A stretch of 64,000 nt of DNA, from NCBI RefSeq assembly GCF_000967655.1, contig NZ_JXYA01000016.1:1-64000 (forward strand), in the 5' to 3' direction. Origin of the DNA: Pseudoalteromonas rubra. Lineage in GTDB: Bacteria; Pseudomonadota; Gammaproteobacteria; Enterobacterales; Alteromonadaceae. The first letter of the stretch is position 1. Each line of letters starts with the position of its first letter. Below the pieces are notes generated by a model. It was not told where the DNA came from and made no database searches. It was given only the letters and a program-made list of their open reading frames with translations. The translations under genes and the position numbers were made by a program. Positions 54,140-62,360 of this stretch are shown one piece after another.

Positions 54140-56101
54140 ATGTTAGAACAAAAATTACAATTGAAGAATACAGATTTGCGAAATCGCTTGGTCATGGGCT
54201 CGATGCACACGGGCCTGGAAGAGGGATGGCATAACAGGAAGCGGCTCAAGGCCTTTTATGAGGAGCGCGCAAAGGGCGGTGTCGGGTTGATCATCACCGG
54301 AGGTTATAGCCCGAATTTGCGGGGTAAGCTGACGCCTATTTCCTCCTCATTCAACAGCCGCTATGACATCATCAAGCACCGCGCCTACACGGATGCGGTT
54401 CACGCACACGGTGGTAAAATCTGTCTTCAGTTACTTCATGCCGGGCGTTATGCCTATCATCCGTTTAATGTCGCTCCCAGCGAGATTAAGGCTCCGATCA
54501 ACCCATACACGCCAAAATCTATGTCGTTGAGCATGATCCGCAATACCGTCAAAGATTTTGCCAAGTCTGCCAGAATGGCAGAAAAAGCAGGGTACGATGG
54601 GGTTGAAATCATGGGCTCCGAGGGCTATTTGATCAACGAGTTTATGGCTGAGCATACGAATAAACGTCAGGACTTATACGGTGGCACGCTGGAAAATCGA
54701 ATGCGTTTGGCTGTCGAGATAGTCCGCGCGGTGCGGGAAAAAGTTTCGGCTAAATTCATCATTGTATTTCGTTTGTCTGTAATGGATTTGATCCCCAATG
54801 GGTCAACTGCCGAAGAAGTCACAGCGCAGGCCAAAGCACTGGAAGAAGCCGGCGTCGACATTCTTAATACTGGCATAGGCTGGCATGAGGCACGTGTGCC
54901 AACGATTGCCAGCATGGTACCTGCCGGCGCGTTTCGTGAGGCATCAAAACGCCTGAAGGACGTCGTAGATATCCCGGTTGTTGCAGTTAACCGCATCAAC
55001 ACGCCTGATCTTGCCAATGATATTCTCAATCAGGGTGAGGCTGACCTTATTTCCATGGCGCGTCCTTTACTCGCCGATCCTGAGTTTTTCAACAAGTATG
55101 CACAAAACCAGAGCGAGCAAATTAATATTTGTATCGGGTGTAACCAGGGCTGTCTGGACCATGTGTTTAAAGGCAAGCGAGCAACTTGTCTGGTAAACCC
55201 TCAGGCAGGTTTCGAGCTGGATTATCCGCTGGCGCGCACCAACAGTCCTAAGCAGGTGCTGGTTGTGGGCGCCGGGCCTGCTGGTCTGTCTGCCAGCTGC
55301 TATCTGGCAAAGAAAGGGCACAAAGTTACACTGATTGACAAGAACGAACATGCTGGTGGTCAGTTCAACCTGGCAATGCGCATACCTGGTAAAGAAGACT
55401 TTAAATACACCCTAAATTACTTCCTGAAGGAAGTAACACGTCTGGGCGTGACCATGAAGCTTGGTTGCGAGTATGAGCCGTCTATGGCTCAGTCTTATGA
55501 TGATATTGTCTTCGCGACGGGTGTGAGCCCCAGACAGTCCAGAATTACTTGCAGCGATGGCAAACGTGTTTTTGCTTACGATGAAGTGATCCGCAAAGAA
55601 GTTGAGCTGGGAGACAAAATCGCGATTCTGGGTGCCGGTGGTATTGGTTTCGACATGGTTGCTTTTCTCGCCGAGCAGGCTGATCAGAGTATCGATGAGT
55701 TTAAGGCGCAGTGGGGGATTGAATGCCAGCCATCAGACACCGCAACGGGGAAAAAACTTTACATGCTTAAACGCAGTGAAGGGCGCTTTGGCAGCAACCT
55801 GGGTAAGACAACAGGCTGGATCCACCGTGCAGTTGCAAAGCATCATAACGTAGAGCAGATAGCTGAGTGTGAGTATATTTCATTCGACAACAAAGGCTTG
55901 CTGATTAAGCAAGGGGAGAAAGAACGTGTTCTGGATGTCGACACAGTGGTTGCCTGCATTGGACAAACCTCTAACGATGCCTTGTTCAGTAAAGGCGCTA
56001 TGCCTGCCAATCAACACGTCATCGGCGGCGCTAAACTAGCGGCAGCCATTGACGCTAAGCGTGCTATTTATGAAGCGCTACAGGTTGCCAGAAAAATCTA
56101 G
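54140..56101 (+). CDS. NADPH-dependent 2,4-dienoyl-CoA reductase (FadH type)
   Basis: 653 residues from ATG at 54140; an upstream in-frame TTG is not needed. Flavin-binding TIM barrel of the Old Yellow Enzyme family (LQLLHAGRYAYHP, ~105; GVEIMGSEGYLINEFMAEHTNKRQD, active-site region), the 4Fe-4S cysteine cluster (NICIGCNQGCLDHVFKGKRATCLVNP, ~340-362), then two nucleotide-binding domains for FAD (VLVVGAGPAGLSASCYLAKKGHKVTLIDK) and NADPH (IAILGAGGIGFDMV). Reduces 2,4-dienoyl-CoA during beta-oxidation of unsaturated fatty acids. FadH is the best fit; other OYE-FAD fusions are possible. Confidence 0.88.
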   Translation: MLEQKLQLKNTDLRNRLVMGSMHTGLEEGWHNRKRLKAFYEERAKGGVGLIITGGYSPNLRGKLTPISSSFNSRYDIIKHRAYTDAVHAHGGKICLQLLHAGRYAYHPFNVAPSEIKAPINPYTPKSMSLSMIRNTVKDFAKSARMAEKAGYDGVEIMGSEGYLINEFMAEHTNKRQDLYGGTLENRMRLAVEIVRAVREKVSAKFIIVFRLSVMDLIPNGSTAEEVTAQAKALEEAGVDILNTGIGWHEARVPTIASMVPAGAFREASKRLKDVVDIPVVAVNRINTPDLANDILNQGEADLISMARPLLADPEFFNKYAQNQSEQINICIGCNQGCLDHVFKGKRATCLVNPQAGFELDYPLARTNSPKQVLVVGAGPAGLSASCYLAKKGHKVTLIDKNEHAGGQFNLAMRIPGKEDFKYTLNYFLKEVTRLGVTMKLGCEYEPSMAQSYDDIVFATGVSPRQSRITCSDGKRVFAYDEVIRKEVELGDKIAILGAGGIGFDMVAFLAEQADQSIDEFKAQWGIECQPSDTATGKKLYMLKRSEGRFGSNLGKTTGWIHRAVAKHHNVEQIAECEYISFDNKGLLIKQGEKERVLDVDTVVACIGQTSNDALFSKGAMPANQHVIGGAKLAAAIDAKRAIYEALQVARKI

Positions 56102-56115
56102 TTAATCCACTTCAA

Positions 56116-56160
56116 ACAAGACACGGGTATTTCATATCGGTACAATACTCGTGTCTTGTA
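56116..56160 (+). terminator. Long hairpin after the dienoyl-CoA reductase gene
   Basis: ACAAGACACGGGTATT and AATACTCGTGTCTTGT pair at 15 of 16 positions around a 12-base loop. No T-run follows, so it is either a rho-type or processing structure rather than a classical terminator. Confidence 0.55.
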
Positions 56161-56214
56161 TCAGCTTAATCAACAACCTTTGCAATAAAAAACGGTGATT
56201 TAAGGTCTACACTC

Positions 56215-56230
56215 TATAACAATCGTTATA
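56215..56230. promoter_or_regulatory. Dyad TATAAC-N4-GTTATA just before the DoxX gene
   Basis: TATAACAATCGTTATA is a perfect 6-bp inverted repeat ending 13 bp before the ATG, overlapping the probable -10 region. A repressor site is plausible; the regulator is unknown. Confidence 0.4.
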
Positions 56231-56243
56231 ACAGACTTTATTT

Positions 56244-56945
56244 ATGCTTAAATCACTCTATTCCCTTTATCGCTCCATACTGGACAAATTCTCCTTGCTT
56301 GATGGGCTGGCCCCTTTGATGTTGAGGCTGATCCTGGCACCTGTGATGATCATCGCCGGATACAGCAAACTAAACCTGGCCAACAGCGAACTCGATTGGT
56401 GGCAGCGTCTGCTGGCCGATGAAAACGTGGTTGCCTGGTTTGGTAACGCACAGTGGGGACTGGGCTTACCGGCTCCAGATCTGCTGGCGTTCCTGGCCGG
56501 CTGGACCGAGTTCTTAGGGGGCTGGTTGTTGTTAATTGGCCTGGCTACGCGCCTGGTGTCTGTGCCACTTGCTGTGACTATGTTTGTCGCAGCCACTCAG
56601 GTGCACTGGCATAACGGCTGGTTTTCGGTCGCACCAAGCAATCCGGATACCAGCGCGGCGCAGGTATTTGCCTGGCTGGGCAGTGATGCTGCCGAGCAGA
56701 GTCTGCAAGCCAGTACAGAGGTGGCAGAGCGGCTGTCCCGTATCAAAGAAATAGTAGAAGCCAATGGCCTGCCGGAGTACCTTTATGAATACGGTAACCC
56801 CGTGATCCTGAACAATGGCATTGAGTTCGCCGCCATTTACTTCGCGATGCTGATAAGCCTGTTTTTTACCGGTGGCGGGCGCTTTTTTAGTGTAGATCAC
56901 TGGGTTCGAAAACAACTTGAACCCGATCCGCGTTATCTGCCCTAA
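56244..56945 (+). CDS. DoxX family membrane protein
   Basis: 233 residues, four to five helices (LMLRLILAPVMIIAGYSKL ~27-45; APDLLAFLAGWTEFLGGWLLLIGLATRLVSVPLAVTMFVAATQVHW ~75-120; FAAIYFAMLISLFFTGGGRFF near the end). The GYSKL and GGWLLLIGLATRL motifs are those of DoxX, a family of quinone- or redox-related membrane proteins. A ~55-residue soluble insert (SLQASTEVAERLSRIKEIVEANGLPEYLYEYGNP) separates the last helices. A nitroreductase gene follows on the same strand after 82 bp. Confidence 0.82.
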   Translation: MLKSLYSLYRSILDKFSLLDGLAPLMLRLILAPVMIIAGYSKLNLANSELDWWQRLLADENVVAWFGNAQWGLGLPAPDLLAFLAGWTEFLGGWLLLIGLATRLVSVPLAVTMFVAATQVHWHNGWFSVAPSNPDTSAAQVFAWLGSDAAEQSLQASTEVAERLSRIKEIVEANGLPEYLYEYGNPVILNNGIEFAAIYFAMLISLFFTGGGRFFSVDHWVRKQLEPDPRYLP

Positions 56946-57027
56946 GCGATTTTTAGAGACAGGTACTAAACTTTTAGGACTGTGTCGCGTTAGAATAGTG
57001 AGCGAACAGAATTTTTAGGAATTACAA

Positions 57028-57576
57028 ATGGATGCCATAGAACTATTATTGACGCGACAATCCGACAGCAACTTGTCTTTCCCGGGACCCGATGCCAGAC
57101 AGCTGGAAGTAATACAAAAAGCCGCCCTTAAGGTGCCGGATCATGGTGGGCTTAAGCCATGGCGCTTTTTTGTGGTAGAGGAGCAGGGCAGAGAGAGGCT
57201 GGGCGAGATCTTCCATCAGGCTGCCGTTGAGGAGCAACAAGAGCAGCGTATCATCGACCGTGCCAAATCATTGCCAGAGCGTGCGCCTATGTTGATCATT
57301 GCCGTTTCGCCCTACATGGAGCACCCTAAAGTGCCCAGAATTGAGCAAATAGAAAGTGCGGCTTGTAGCGTTTTTGCGATGCAGCAGGCAGCCTTTGCGC
57401 AGGGCCTTTCGGGTGTTTGGAGAACAGGCTACTTCGCACAAAGCCGCTCAGTTAAACGCCAGCTTGGGCTAAATGAGCAGGATGAAATCGTTGGTTATCT
57501 GTATCTGGGCACACCAACGGTGCAGTGCACTAAACCTGTCAGGCATCAGCCTGAAGACTTCTTCACGAAGTTATAA
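57028..57576 (+). CDS. Nitroreductase family protein (YdjA type)
   Basis: 182 residues, ATG behind AGGAATTACAA. FMN-binding nitroreductase fold of the short, E. coli YdjA-like subgroup: LLTRQSDSNLSFPGPDARQLEVIQKAALKVPDHGGLKPWRFFVVEEQGRERLGEIF at the N-terminus and GVWRTGYFAQSRSVKRQLGLNEQDEIVGYLYLGTP at the C-terminus. Reduces nitro compounds or quinones with NAD(P)H; natural substrate unknown. Confidence 0.88.
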   Translation: MDAIELLLTRQSDSNLSFPGPDARQLEVIQKAALKVPDHGGLKPWRFFVVEEQGRERLGEIFHQAAVEEQQEQRIIDRAKSLPERAPMLIIAVSPYMEHPKVPRIEQIESAACSVFAMQQAAFAQGLSGVWRTGYFAQSRSVKRQLGLNEQDEIVGYLYLGTPTVQCTKPVRHQPEDFFTKL

Positions 57577-57599
57577 TACGAAGGTGTGTTTGAGGTAGA

Positions 57600-57627
57600 A
57601 AAGAAAATGCCGCCAGATGGCGGCATT
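57600..57627 (-). terminator. Terminator of the TonB-dependent receptor gene
   Basis: On the minus strand AATGCCGCCATCTGGCGGCATTTTCTTTTC: stem ATGCCGCC/GGCGGCAT with a T-rich tail, 60 bp past the receptor stop and between it and the convergent nitroreductase gene. Confidence 0.8.
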
Positions 57628-57690
57628 GGGCTCAGATAGGAACTGTTTGTCTTTTGCTATTAGCGTGTAAGATAAACAGAGCCTACAAAC

Positions 57691-60258
57691 TTAGAAGTAA
57701 CCACGAACACCCAGTTTGAAGTTACGACCCGGCAGTGGCGCCTGCTCTTTGATAAACGAGCTGTGTACAAAGCCAAGTTCATCTGTGATGTTGTCGACAT
57801 TCACATAACCAACCAGGTCAACGCCGGACACGCTGAAGTCATAACTAAAGCTGGCATTGAGTAAAGTATAGCTGTCGGTCTTAGTTTCAGACTGTGCTAA
57901 CTTGTCCTGCGTCATATAATGTATGGCGCTCAGCTCAGTGGCGAAATCTTCCAGTTCAAAACGGTAGCTTGTACCCAGCTTGTTAGCCGGAATACGTGGC
58001 AAGTATTCGCCAGAATCAAGCTCAGCTCTCAGGTGATCACCAAACACCTTGATGCGATTACGGGCGTCAATCTGATAGTGGGCATCAAATTCAAAGCCAT
58101 ATAGTTCAGCATCTGCACTTTCGAACTGATAAACAGGTAAAGCACCATCGTGATGATGATCAGCCAGCTCTACACCGTGCTCGCCTGTGTACATATAACC
58201 CGTGTTACGCTGGTAATAGTAGTTTGAAACATCATTGTAGAAAAAGTTTACTGTGTAACCAAAGTCGCCAATAAAGCGTCTAAAGCTGATATCCAGGTTC
58301 GTCGATCTTTCCTGTTCGATGTTTTCTGGCTCAAAGTGTACTTCATCGCCTTCAATGTGGTAACCAAGACCCAGCTCGTATGTAGAAGTGGCAATATGCA
58401 GGCCGTTTGATAGCAGCTCGGCAGTCAGAGGCGCACGCTCAGAGCGAGACAGGTTAATGGCAACATTGTGGCCTTCAGTATAATCATATACCGCACCAAT
58501 TGAGGCGCTGAAGTTCGTGGTATCCAGCGTATAGTCGATTACCTCGGCCATGTGCTCATCGTCATGACTTTCATGCTCGTGGTCATGCTCGTCGTGACCG
58601 TGGTCATCATGATCGTGTTCGTGGTGCTCATCGTGGCCTGACGTAAAGTTGCTAGACAATGCGAAGTCTTCAACACGTGCACCCAGCTCTAACGTTACAT
58701 CACCAAAACGACGCTCTTCAAGCACGTAAAGGGCGTGCGTTTTTGTATTGGTTGCTGGAGTGAACGCTTCCGCGCCCTCTGCGGCGTAGTCACTGTCAGA
58801 GAAGTGATAACCGATAATACCGTGCCACTCGCCCAATCTGTGCTCGATATTAGTTCTCAGCTCAGTGGTTTCGTTGCTGAAGCGCGTGCCTACCGCACCA
58901 TGTTCAATCTCAGAGTGTTCATAATCGGTGAAACCTGCGCGTACCTGAATAGATTCAATCCAGTTGTTGTGCATTGCATAGGTAAACAGTGCTTGCCATC
59001 TGTCTTGTTTAACACGCGCGAAGACTGATTCTTCTTCTGCGCCATGTGCATGATCGTGCTCGTCTTCACTATGCTCATCATGGTCGTCATGAGCATGTTC
59101 GTCGTGGTCATGGTCATGCTCGTCGCCATGGTCGTGATGTTCATGAGAGTGGGCAGGGATCCCATAGTCTGTTTCAATGCGACCGTAAGATAAGCCAACC
59201 GTCAGGTGATCGCCAACGAAGCTGGTACCAATATTAAATTGCTCAGAGTCGATGAAGGTATTAGCTACACGCTCTGCGTATTCAGTCTCGCCATGTGACT
59301 CTTCACCATGTTCTTCTTCTGCATGCTCATCGTGACCGTGTTCCTCATGCTCATCATGATGCGCTTCATCGTGGTCATGATCTTCATGGTCTTCGCCCGG
59401 CAGAGCAAAGCGCGGTGTGTCATAGTCGCCACCTTTACGCGTTACGCCATCAAAGTGGAAGTTGAAACCGTTGTTACCGGCTTCAAATAACGCGGCCACT
59501 GTATTGGTGTTTGAGTTAGTGTCGTGGCTGAATTCAGCTGCGCCCTGAACTCCCTCGATCACATCAGTGGGGATGCGGTTATCAACCACATTAACAACAC
59601 CACCAATGGCGCCTGAGCCATAAAGCAAAGTAGCAGGGCCACGTAGTACTTCAATTTGCTGTGCTGCCAGAGAGTCATTGGTATTCGCATGATCAGGACC
59701 AACACGAGAAGCATCACTGCTGTCCAGACCGTTTTGGGTGACCTTAACGCGCGGACCGTCTAAACCACGAATGATCGGGCTAGAGGAAACAGGTCCAAAG
59801 TAGCTGGCGTTAATACCTGGCAGTTGTTTTAGCGTTTCACCAAGCGTAGGCTTGGCACTGTTTTTCAGCTCATCACCACCGAGTACGGCTACAGGTGATG
59901 CCATTTCGATGTTACTCTTGTGCAGCGCAGAGGCATACACAACAACGCTTTCAACCGAGCTGGGTGCCAGCTTTACGGTAACGTATGGAGAGTCCGGGGA
60001 GACGTCAATACGCTCATTGATAAAGTTGTCTTTGCTGACATGCAGCTGTGAATCCTGATCGACATTAATGCTAAACTGACCGTTAATATCGGTTTTAACG
60101 GACTGCGACTTACCGTGTAAATGTACGGTGGCATTAGGAACAGGTTGATTATTGGTATCCAGCACTTTACCTTTCAGTTGTGCGGCAGAGGCGTGAGAGG
60201 AAAAAATTGCGCTGGTAATGGCAAATGTGATTAAAGACTGCTTAAACATAACACTCAT
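57691..60258 (-). CDS. TonB-dependent outer-membrane receptor with histidine-rich loops, probable zinc receptor
   Basis: 855 residues from ATG at 60258; ATG at 60249 is equally possible. Signal peptide (~1-25, ending SHASA), CarboxypepD-like regulatory domain (QLKGKVLDTNNQPVPNATVHLHG, 26-~105), plug domain (VESVVVYASALHKSN ... LKQLPGINASYFGPVSSSPIIRGLDGPRV), and 22-strand barrel ending in the usual aromatic FKLGVRGYF. Three extracellular loops carry His/Asp/Glu runs such as HEDHDHDEAHHDEHEEHGHD (~300), HEHHDHGDEHDHDHDEHAHD (~390) and HDEHHEHDHDDHGHDEHDHE (~555). Such clusters mark ZnuD-type zinc importers. A Zur-like box precedes the gene. Confidence 0.85.
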   Translation of the reverse strand: MSVMFKQSLITFAITSAIFSSHASAAQLKGKVLDTNNQPVPNATVHLHGKSQSVKTDINGQFSINVDQDSQLHVSKDNFINERIDVSPDSPYVTVKLAPSSVESVVVYASALHKSNIEMASPVAVLGGDELKNSAKPTLGETLKQLPGINASYFGPVSSSPIIRGLDGPRVKVTQNGLDSSDASRVGPDHANTNDSLAAQQIEVLRGPATLLYGSGAIGGVVNVVDNRIPTDVIEGVQGAAEFSHDTNSNTNTVAALFEAGNNGFNFHFDGVTRKGGDYDTPRFALPGEDHEDHDHDEAHHDEHEEHGHDEHAEEEHGEESHGETEYAERVANTFIDSEQFNIGTSFVGDHLTVGLSYGRIETDYGIPAHSHEHHDHGDEHDHDHDEHAHDDHDEHSEDEHDHAHGAEEESVFARVKQDRWQALFTYAMHNNWIESIQVRAGFTDYEHSEIEHGAVGTRFSNETTELRTNIEHRLGEWHGIIGYHFSDSDYAAEGAEAFTPATNTKTHALYVLEERRFGDVTLELGARVEDFALSSNFTSGHDEHHEHDHDDHGHDEHDHEHESHDDEHMAEVIDYTLDTTNFSASIGAVYDYTEGHNVAINLSRSERAPLTAELLSNGLHIATSTYELGLGYHIEGDEVHFEPENIEQERSTNLDISFRRFIGDFGYTVNFFYNDVSNYYYQRNTGYMYTGEHGVELADHHHDGALPVYQFESADAELYGFEFDAHYQIDARNRIKVFGDHLRAELDSGEYLPRIPANKLGTSYRFELEDFATELSAIHYMTQDKLAQSETKTDSYTLLNASFSYDFSVSGVDLVGYVNVDNITDELGFVHSSFIKEQAPLPGRNFKLGVRGYF

Positions 60259-60275
60259 TCTGGATTGTTTATACT

Positions 60276-60292
60276 TGCAATAATATAACACT
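60276..60292 (-). promoter_or_regulatory. Candidate Zur box upstream of the TonB receptor
   Basis: TGCAATAATATAACACT agrees at 14 of 17 positions with the Zur consensus core TGTTATAATATAACATT. It lies 18-34 bp before the receptor start, inside a larger dyad GCAATAAT-N10-ATTATTGC. Zur represses zinc-uptake genes when zinc is plentiful; binding is inferred from the motif and the product. Confidence 0.5.
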
Positions 60293-60390
60293 GCATTATT
60301 GCGGTTTCAATGATGTTATACTATCTCTTTAAGTTTGCATTATTTTGACGGCTTCATATAGTTAAAGTAATAGGTTCAGGTACACATATC

Positions 60391-60915
60391 ATGGCTGATC
60401 TCTTTGTTTTTAAAGTGCGGATGAACATTGCAGACTTGTTTCATCATGCGCATCATCAGGAAGTGTTCACCGCAGCGTTGCAAAAAGCCGAAACGCTGGA
60501 GCACTTTGTGTTGAAGCTAATCGGTTTCTGTGGCTTATCGTACCTGGATAACGTGCACTGGCTGGGGGTGAGAGAGAAAAATCAGCCCGATGTCTGGCTT
60601 GAAAATGCGCTCGGGCAAATCGACGTTGCGCTGTATGTTGGGGAGCCTAGCCTGAGTGAGCTGCAAAAGTATCGTAAGCATGCCAATAAAGTGGTCTGTC
60701 TGGTGGCCGACGCAGACGCTTGGTACAAAGACCTTGCCCCCCACCTGATAGCGATGCAGGACATCCGTATTTTTTCTTTATCGGCGGACTTTGTGAGTCA
60801 GCTGGCTGGTGCACTGTCACGCAGTCTGCACTGGGATGTGGTGATTGATAATGGCGTGATAAGCGTCAGTGATAAAGCAGACTACTATCAAAGTGAGATC
60901 ATTAAACTACACTAG
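60391..60915 (+). CDS. yaeQ: YaeQ family protein
   Basis: 174 residues; ATG at 60391. The middle NQPDVWLENALGQIDVALYVGEPSLSELQKYRKHANKVV and the pattern of the N-terminus (FKVRMNIADLFHHAHHQEVFTAALQKAETLEHFVLKLI) match YaeQ, a PD-(D/E)xK-nuclease-like fold once linked to RfaH suppression and now of uncertain role. Converges with, and overlaps by 9 bp, the yfaE-like gene. Divergent from the TonB receptor. Confidence 0.85.
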   Translation: MADLFVFKVRMNIADLFHHAHHQEVFTAALQKAETLEHFVLKLIGFCGLSYLDNVHWLGVREKNQPDVWLENALGQIDVALYVGEPSLSELQKYRKHANKVVCLVADADAWYKDLAPHLIAMQDIRIFSLSADFVSQLAGALSRSLHWDVVIDNGVISVSDKADYYQSEIIKLH

Positions 60916-61179
60916 CTTAATGATCACATCGGTCACGGGCTTGCTGCAACAAAGTAAAATTTCTCCGTCACGCACAAACGCGAGTGGTTCCTGATTGTAG
61001 GCTATCTTTCCCCGGCAAAGCTTGGCACGGCAGGCACCACAAAACCCCTCGCGGCATTGATAGGCAACTTCAACTTGATTCGCTTCTAGTGTAGCAAGGA
61101 GTGAAGGGGAGTGAGCCGCATGTAACAGCGGCTCCTTTTCTGGGTCAAGAAAGATTTTTTTGACTGGCCTGTCCGTCAT
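60907..61179 (-). CDS. yfaE: Class I ribonucleotide reductase maintenance ferredoxin
   Basis: 90-residue 2Fe-2S ferredoxin: cluster ligands in CREGFCGACRAKLC (Cys-x4-Cys-x2-Cys) and the later Cys in EILLCCSKP. YfaE supplies electrons to rebuild the diferric-tyrosyl radical of NrdB. Its ATG shares an A with the nrdB stop (TAATG), so the genes are translationally coupled. Order nrdA-nrdB-yfaE as in E. coli. Confidence 0.93.
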   Translation of the reverse strand: MTDRPVKKIFLDPEKEPLLHAAHSPSLLATLEANQVEVAYQCREGFCGACRAKLCRGKIAYNQEPLAFVRDGEILLCCSKPVTDVIIKLV

Positions 61180-62309
61180 TACAGGTCAAAATCACCAAAG
61201 TCTGAGGCATCGACTTCTGAGTCAATCTGACCAACCAGATATGAACTAATCTCGGCTTCTTGTGGGGCAACCTGAACATTGTCAGACACCAGCCAGGCAT
61301 TGATCCAGGGGATAGGGTTGCTGTTACTTTCAAATTGCGCCGGCAAACCCACCGCGGTCATACGGACATTGGTAATGTATTCAACATACTGACACAGGAT
61401 GTCTTTGTTAAGGCCAATCATAGAACCGTCTTTGAACAGGTATTCCGCCCATTCCTTTTCCTGCTCTGCGGCTTCGACAAACATCTGAATTGCCTGCTCC
61501 TGACATTGCGCGGCAACGATGGCCATTTCTGGATCGTCTTTGCCGTCTTGCATAATGTTCAGGATGTGCTGAGTACCAGACAAGTGCAGTGCTTCATCGC
61601 GGGCGATCAGCTTGATGATTTTAGCATTACCTTCCATCAGCTCACGCTCAGCGAACGCAAATGAACAGGCAAAGCTGACATAAAAGCGAATGGCTTCCAG
61701 AATGTTCACTGACATAATGCACAGATAAAGCATTTTTTTCAGCTCAAACAGGTTAATGTGCACTGTCTCGCCGTTGATTTCGTGCTTACCTTCACCGTAC
61801 AGATTGTACAGAGAAACCTTCTCGATTAACTCGTCATAGTGCTTAGTCACGGCCTCTGCACGCTCACTGATCTTGTCGTTCTCGACGATATCATCGAAAA
61901 TAAGCTCAGGGGATTTTGTCACATTACGAATAATGTGAGTGTATGAGCGACTGTGAATGGTTTCACTGAATGCCCAGGTCTCAATCCAGGTTTCCAGCTC
62001 AGGGATCGATACGATTGGCAACAAAGCCACGTTTGGAGAACGGCCCTGAACACTGTCTAACAGAGTTTGGTACTTCAGGTTACTCAGGAAAATGTGCTTT
62101 TCGTGCTCTGGTAGTGCCTGGAAATCCAATCTGTCTTTGCTGACATCGACTTCTTCGGGACGCCAGAAAAAAGACAGTTGCTTTTCGATCAGTTTTTCAA
62201 AAATAGGGTATTTTTGCTGATCATAACGGGACACATTAACAGACTGACCGAAAAACATCGGCTCCTGTAATTGATTGTTGTGGGTTCTGTTAAACGTAGA
62301 ATACGACAT
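61179..62309 (-). CDS. nrdB: Class Ia ribonucleotide reductase, beta subunit
   Basis: 376 residues, matching the E. coli length. Holds the diiron centre and stable tyrosyl radical for deoxyribonucleotide synthesis: the segment [17 protein letters not shown] carries the metal-binding Glu/His and radical Tyr, and [14 protein letters not shown] the second helix of ligands. The C-terminal tail ([13 protein letters not shown]) is the peptide that docks to NrdA. Encoded between nrdA and yfaE. Confidence 0.96.
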   Translation of the reverse strand: MSYSTFNRTHNNQLQEPMFFGQSVNVSRYDQQKYPIFEKLIEKQLSFFWRPEEVDVSKDRLDFQALPEHEKHIFLSNLKYQTLLDSVQGRSPNVALLPIVSIPELETWIETWAFSETIHSRSYTHIIRNVTKSPELIFDDIVENDKISERAEAVTKHYDELIEKVSLYNLYGEGKHEINGETVHINLFELKKMLYLCIMSVNILEAIRFYVSFACSFAFAERELMEGNAKIIKLIARDEALHLSGTQHILNIMQDGKDDPEMAIVAAQCQEQAIQMFVEAAEQEKEWAEYLFKDGSMIGLNKDILCQYVEYITNVRMTAVGLPAQFESNSNPIPWINAWLVSDNVQVAPQEAEISSYLVGQIDSEVDASDFGDFDL

Positions 62310-62360
62310 AGATAATTCTCGACACCAAAAAAGAGCGGGTAAAATACCCGCTAACCAAGA

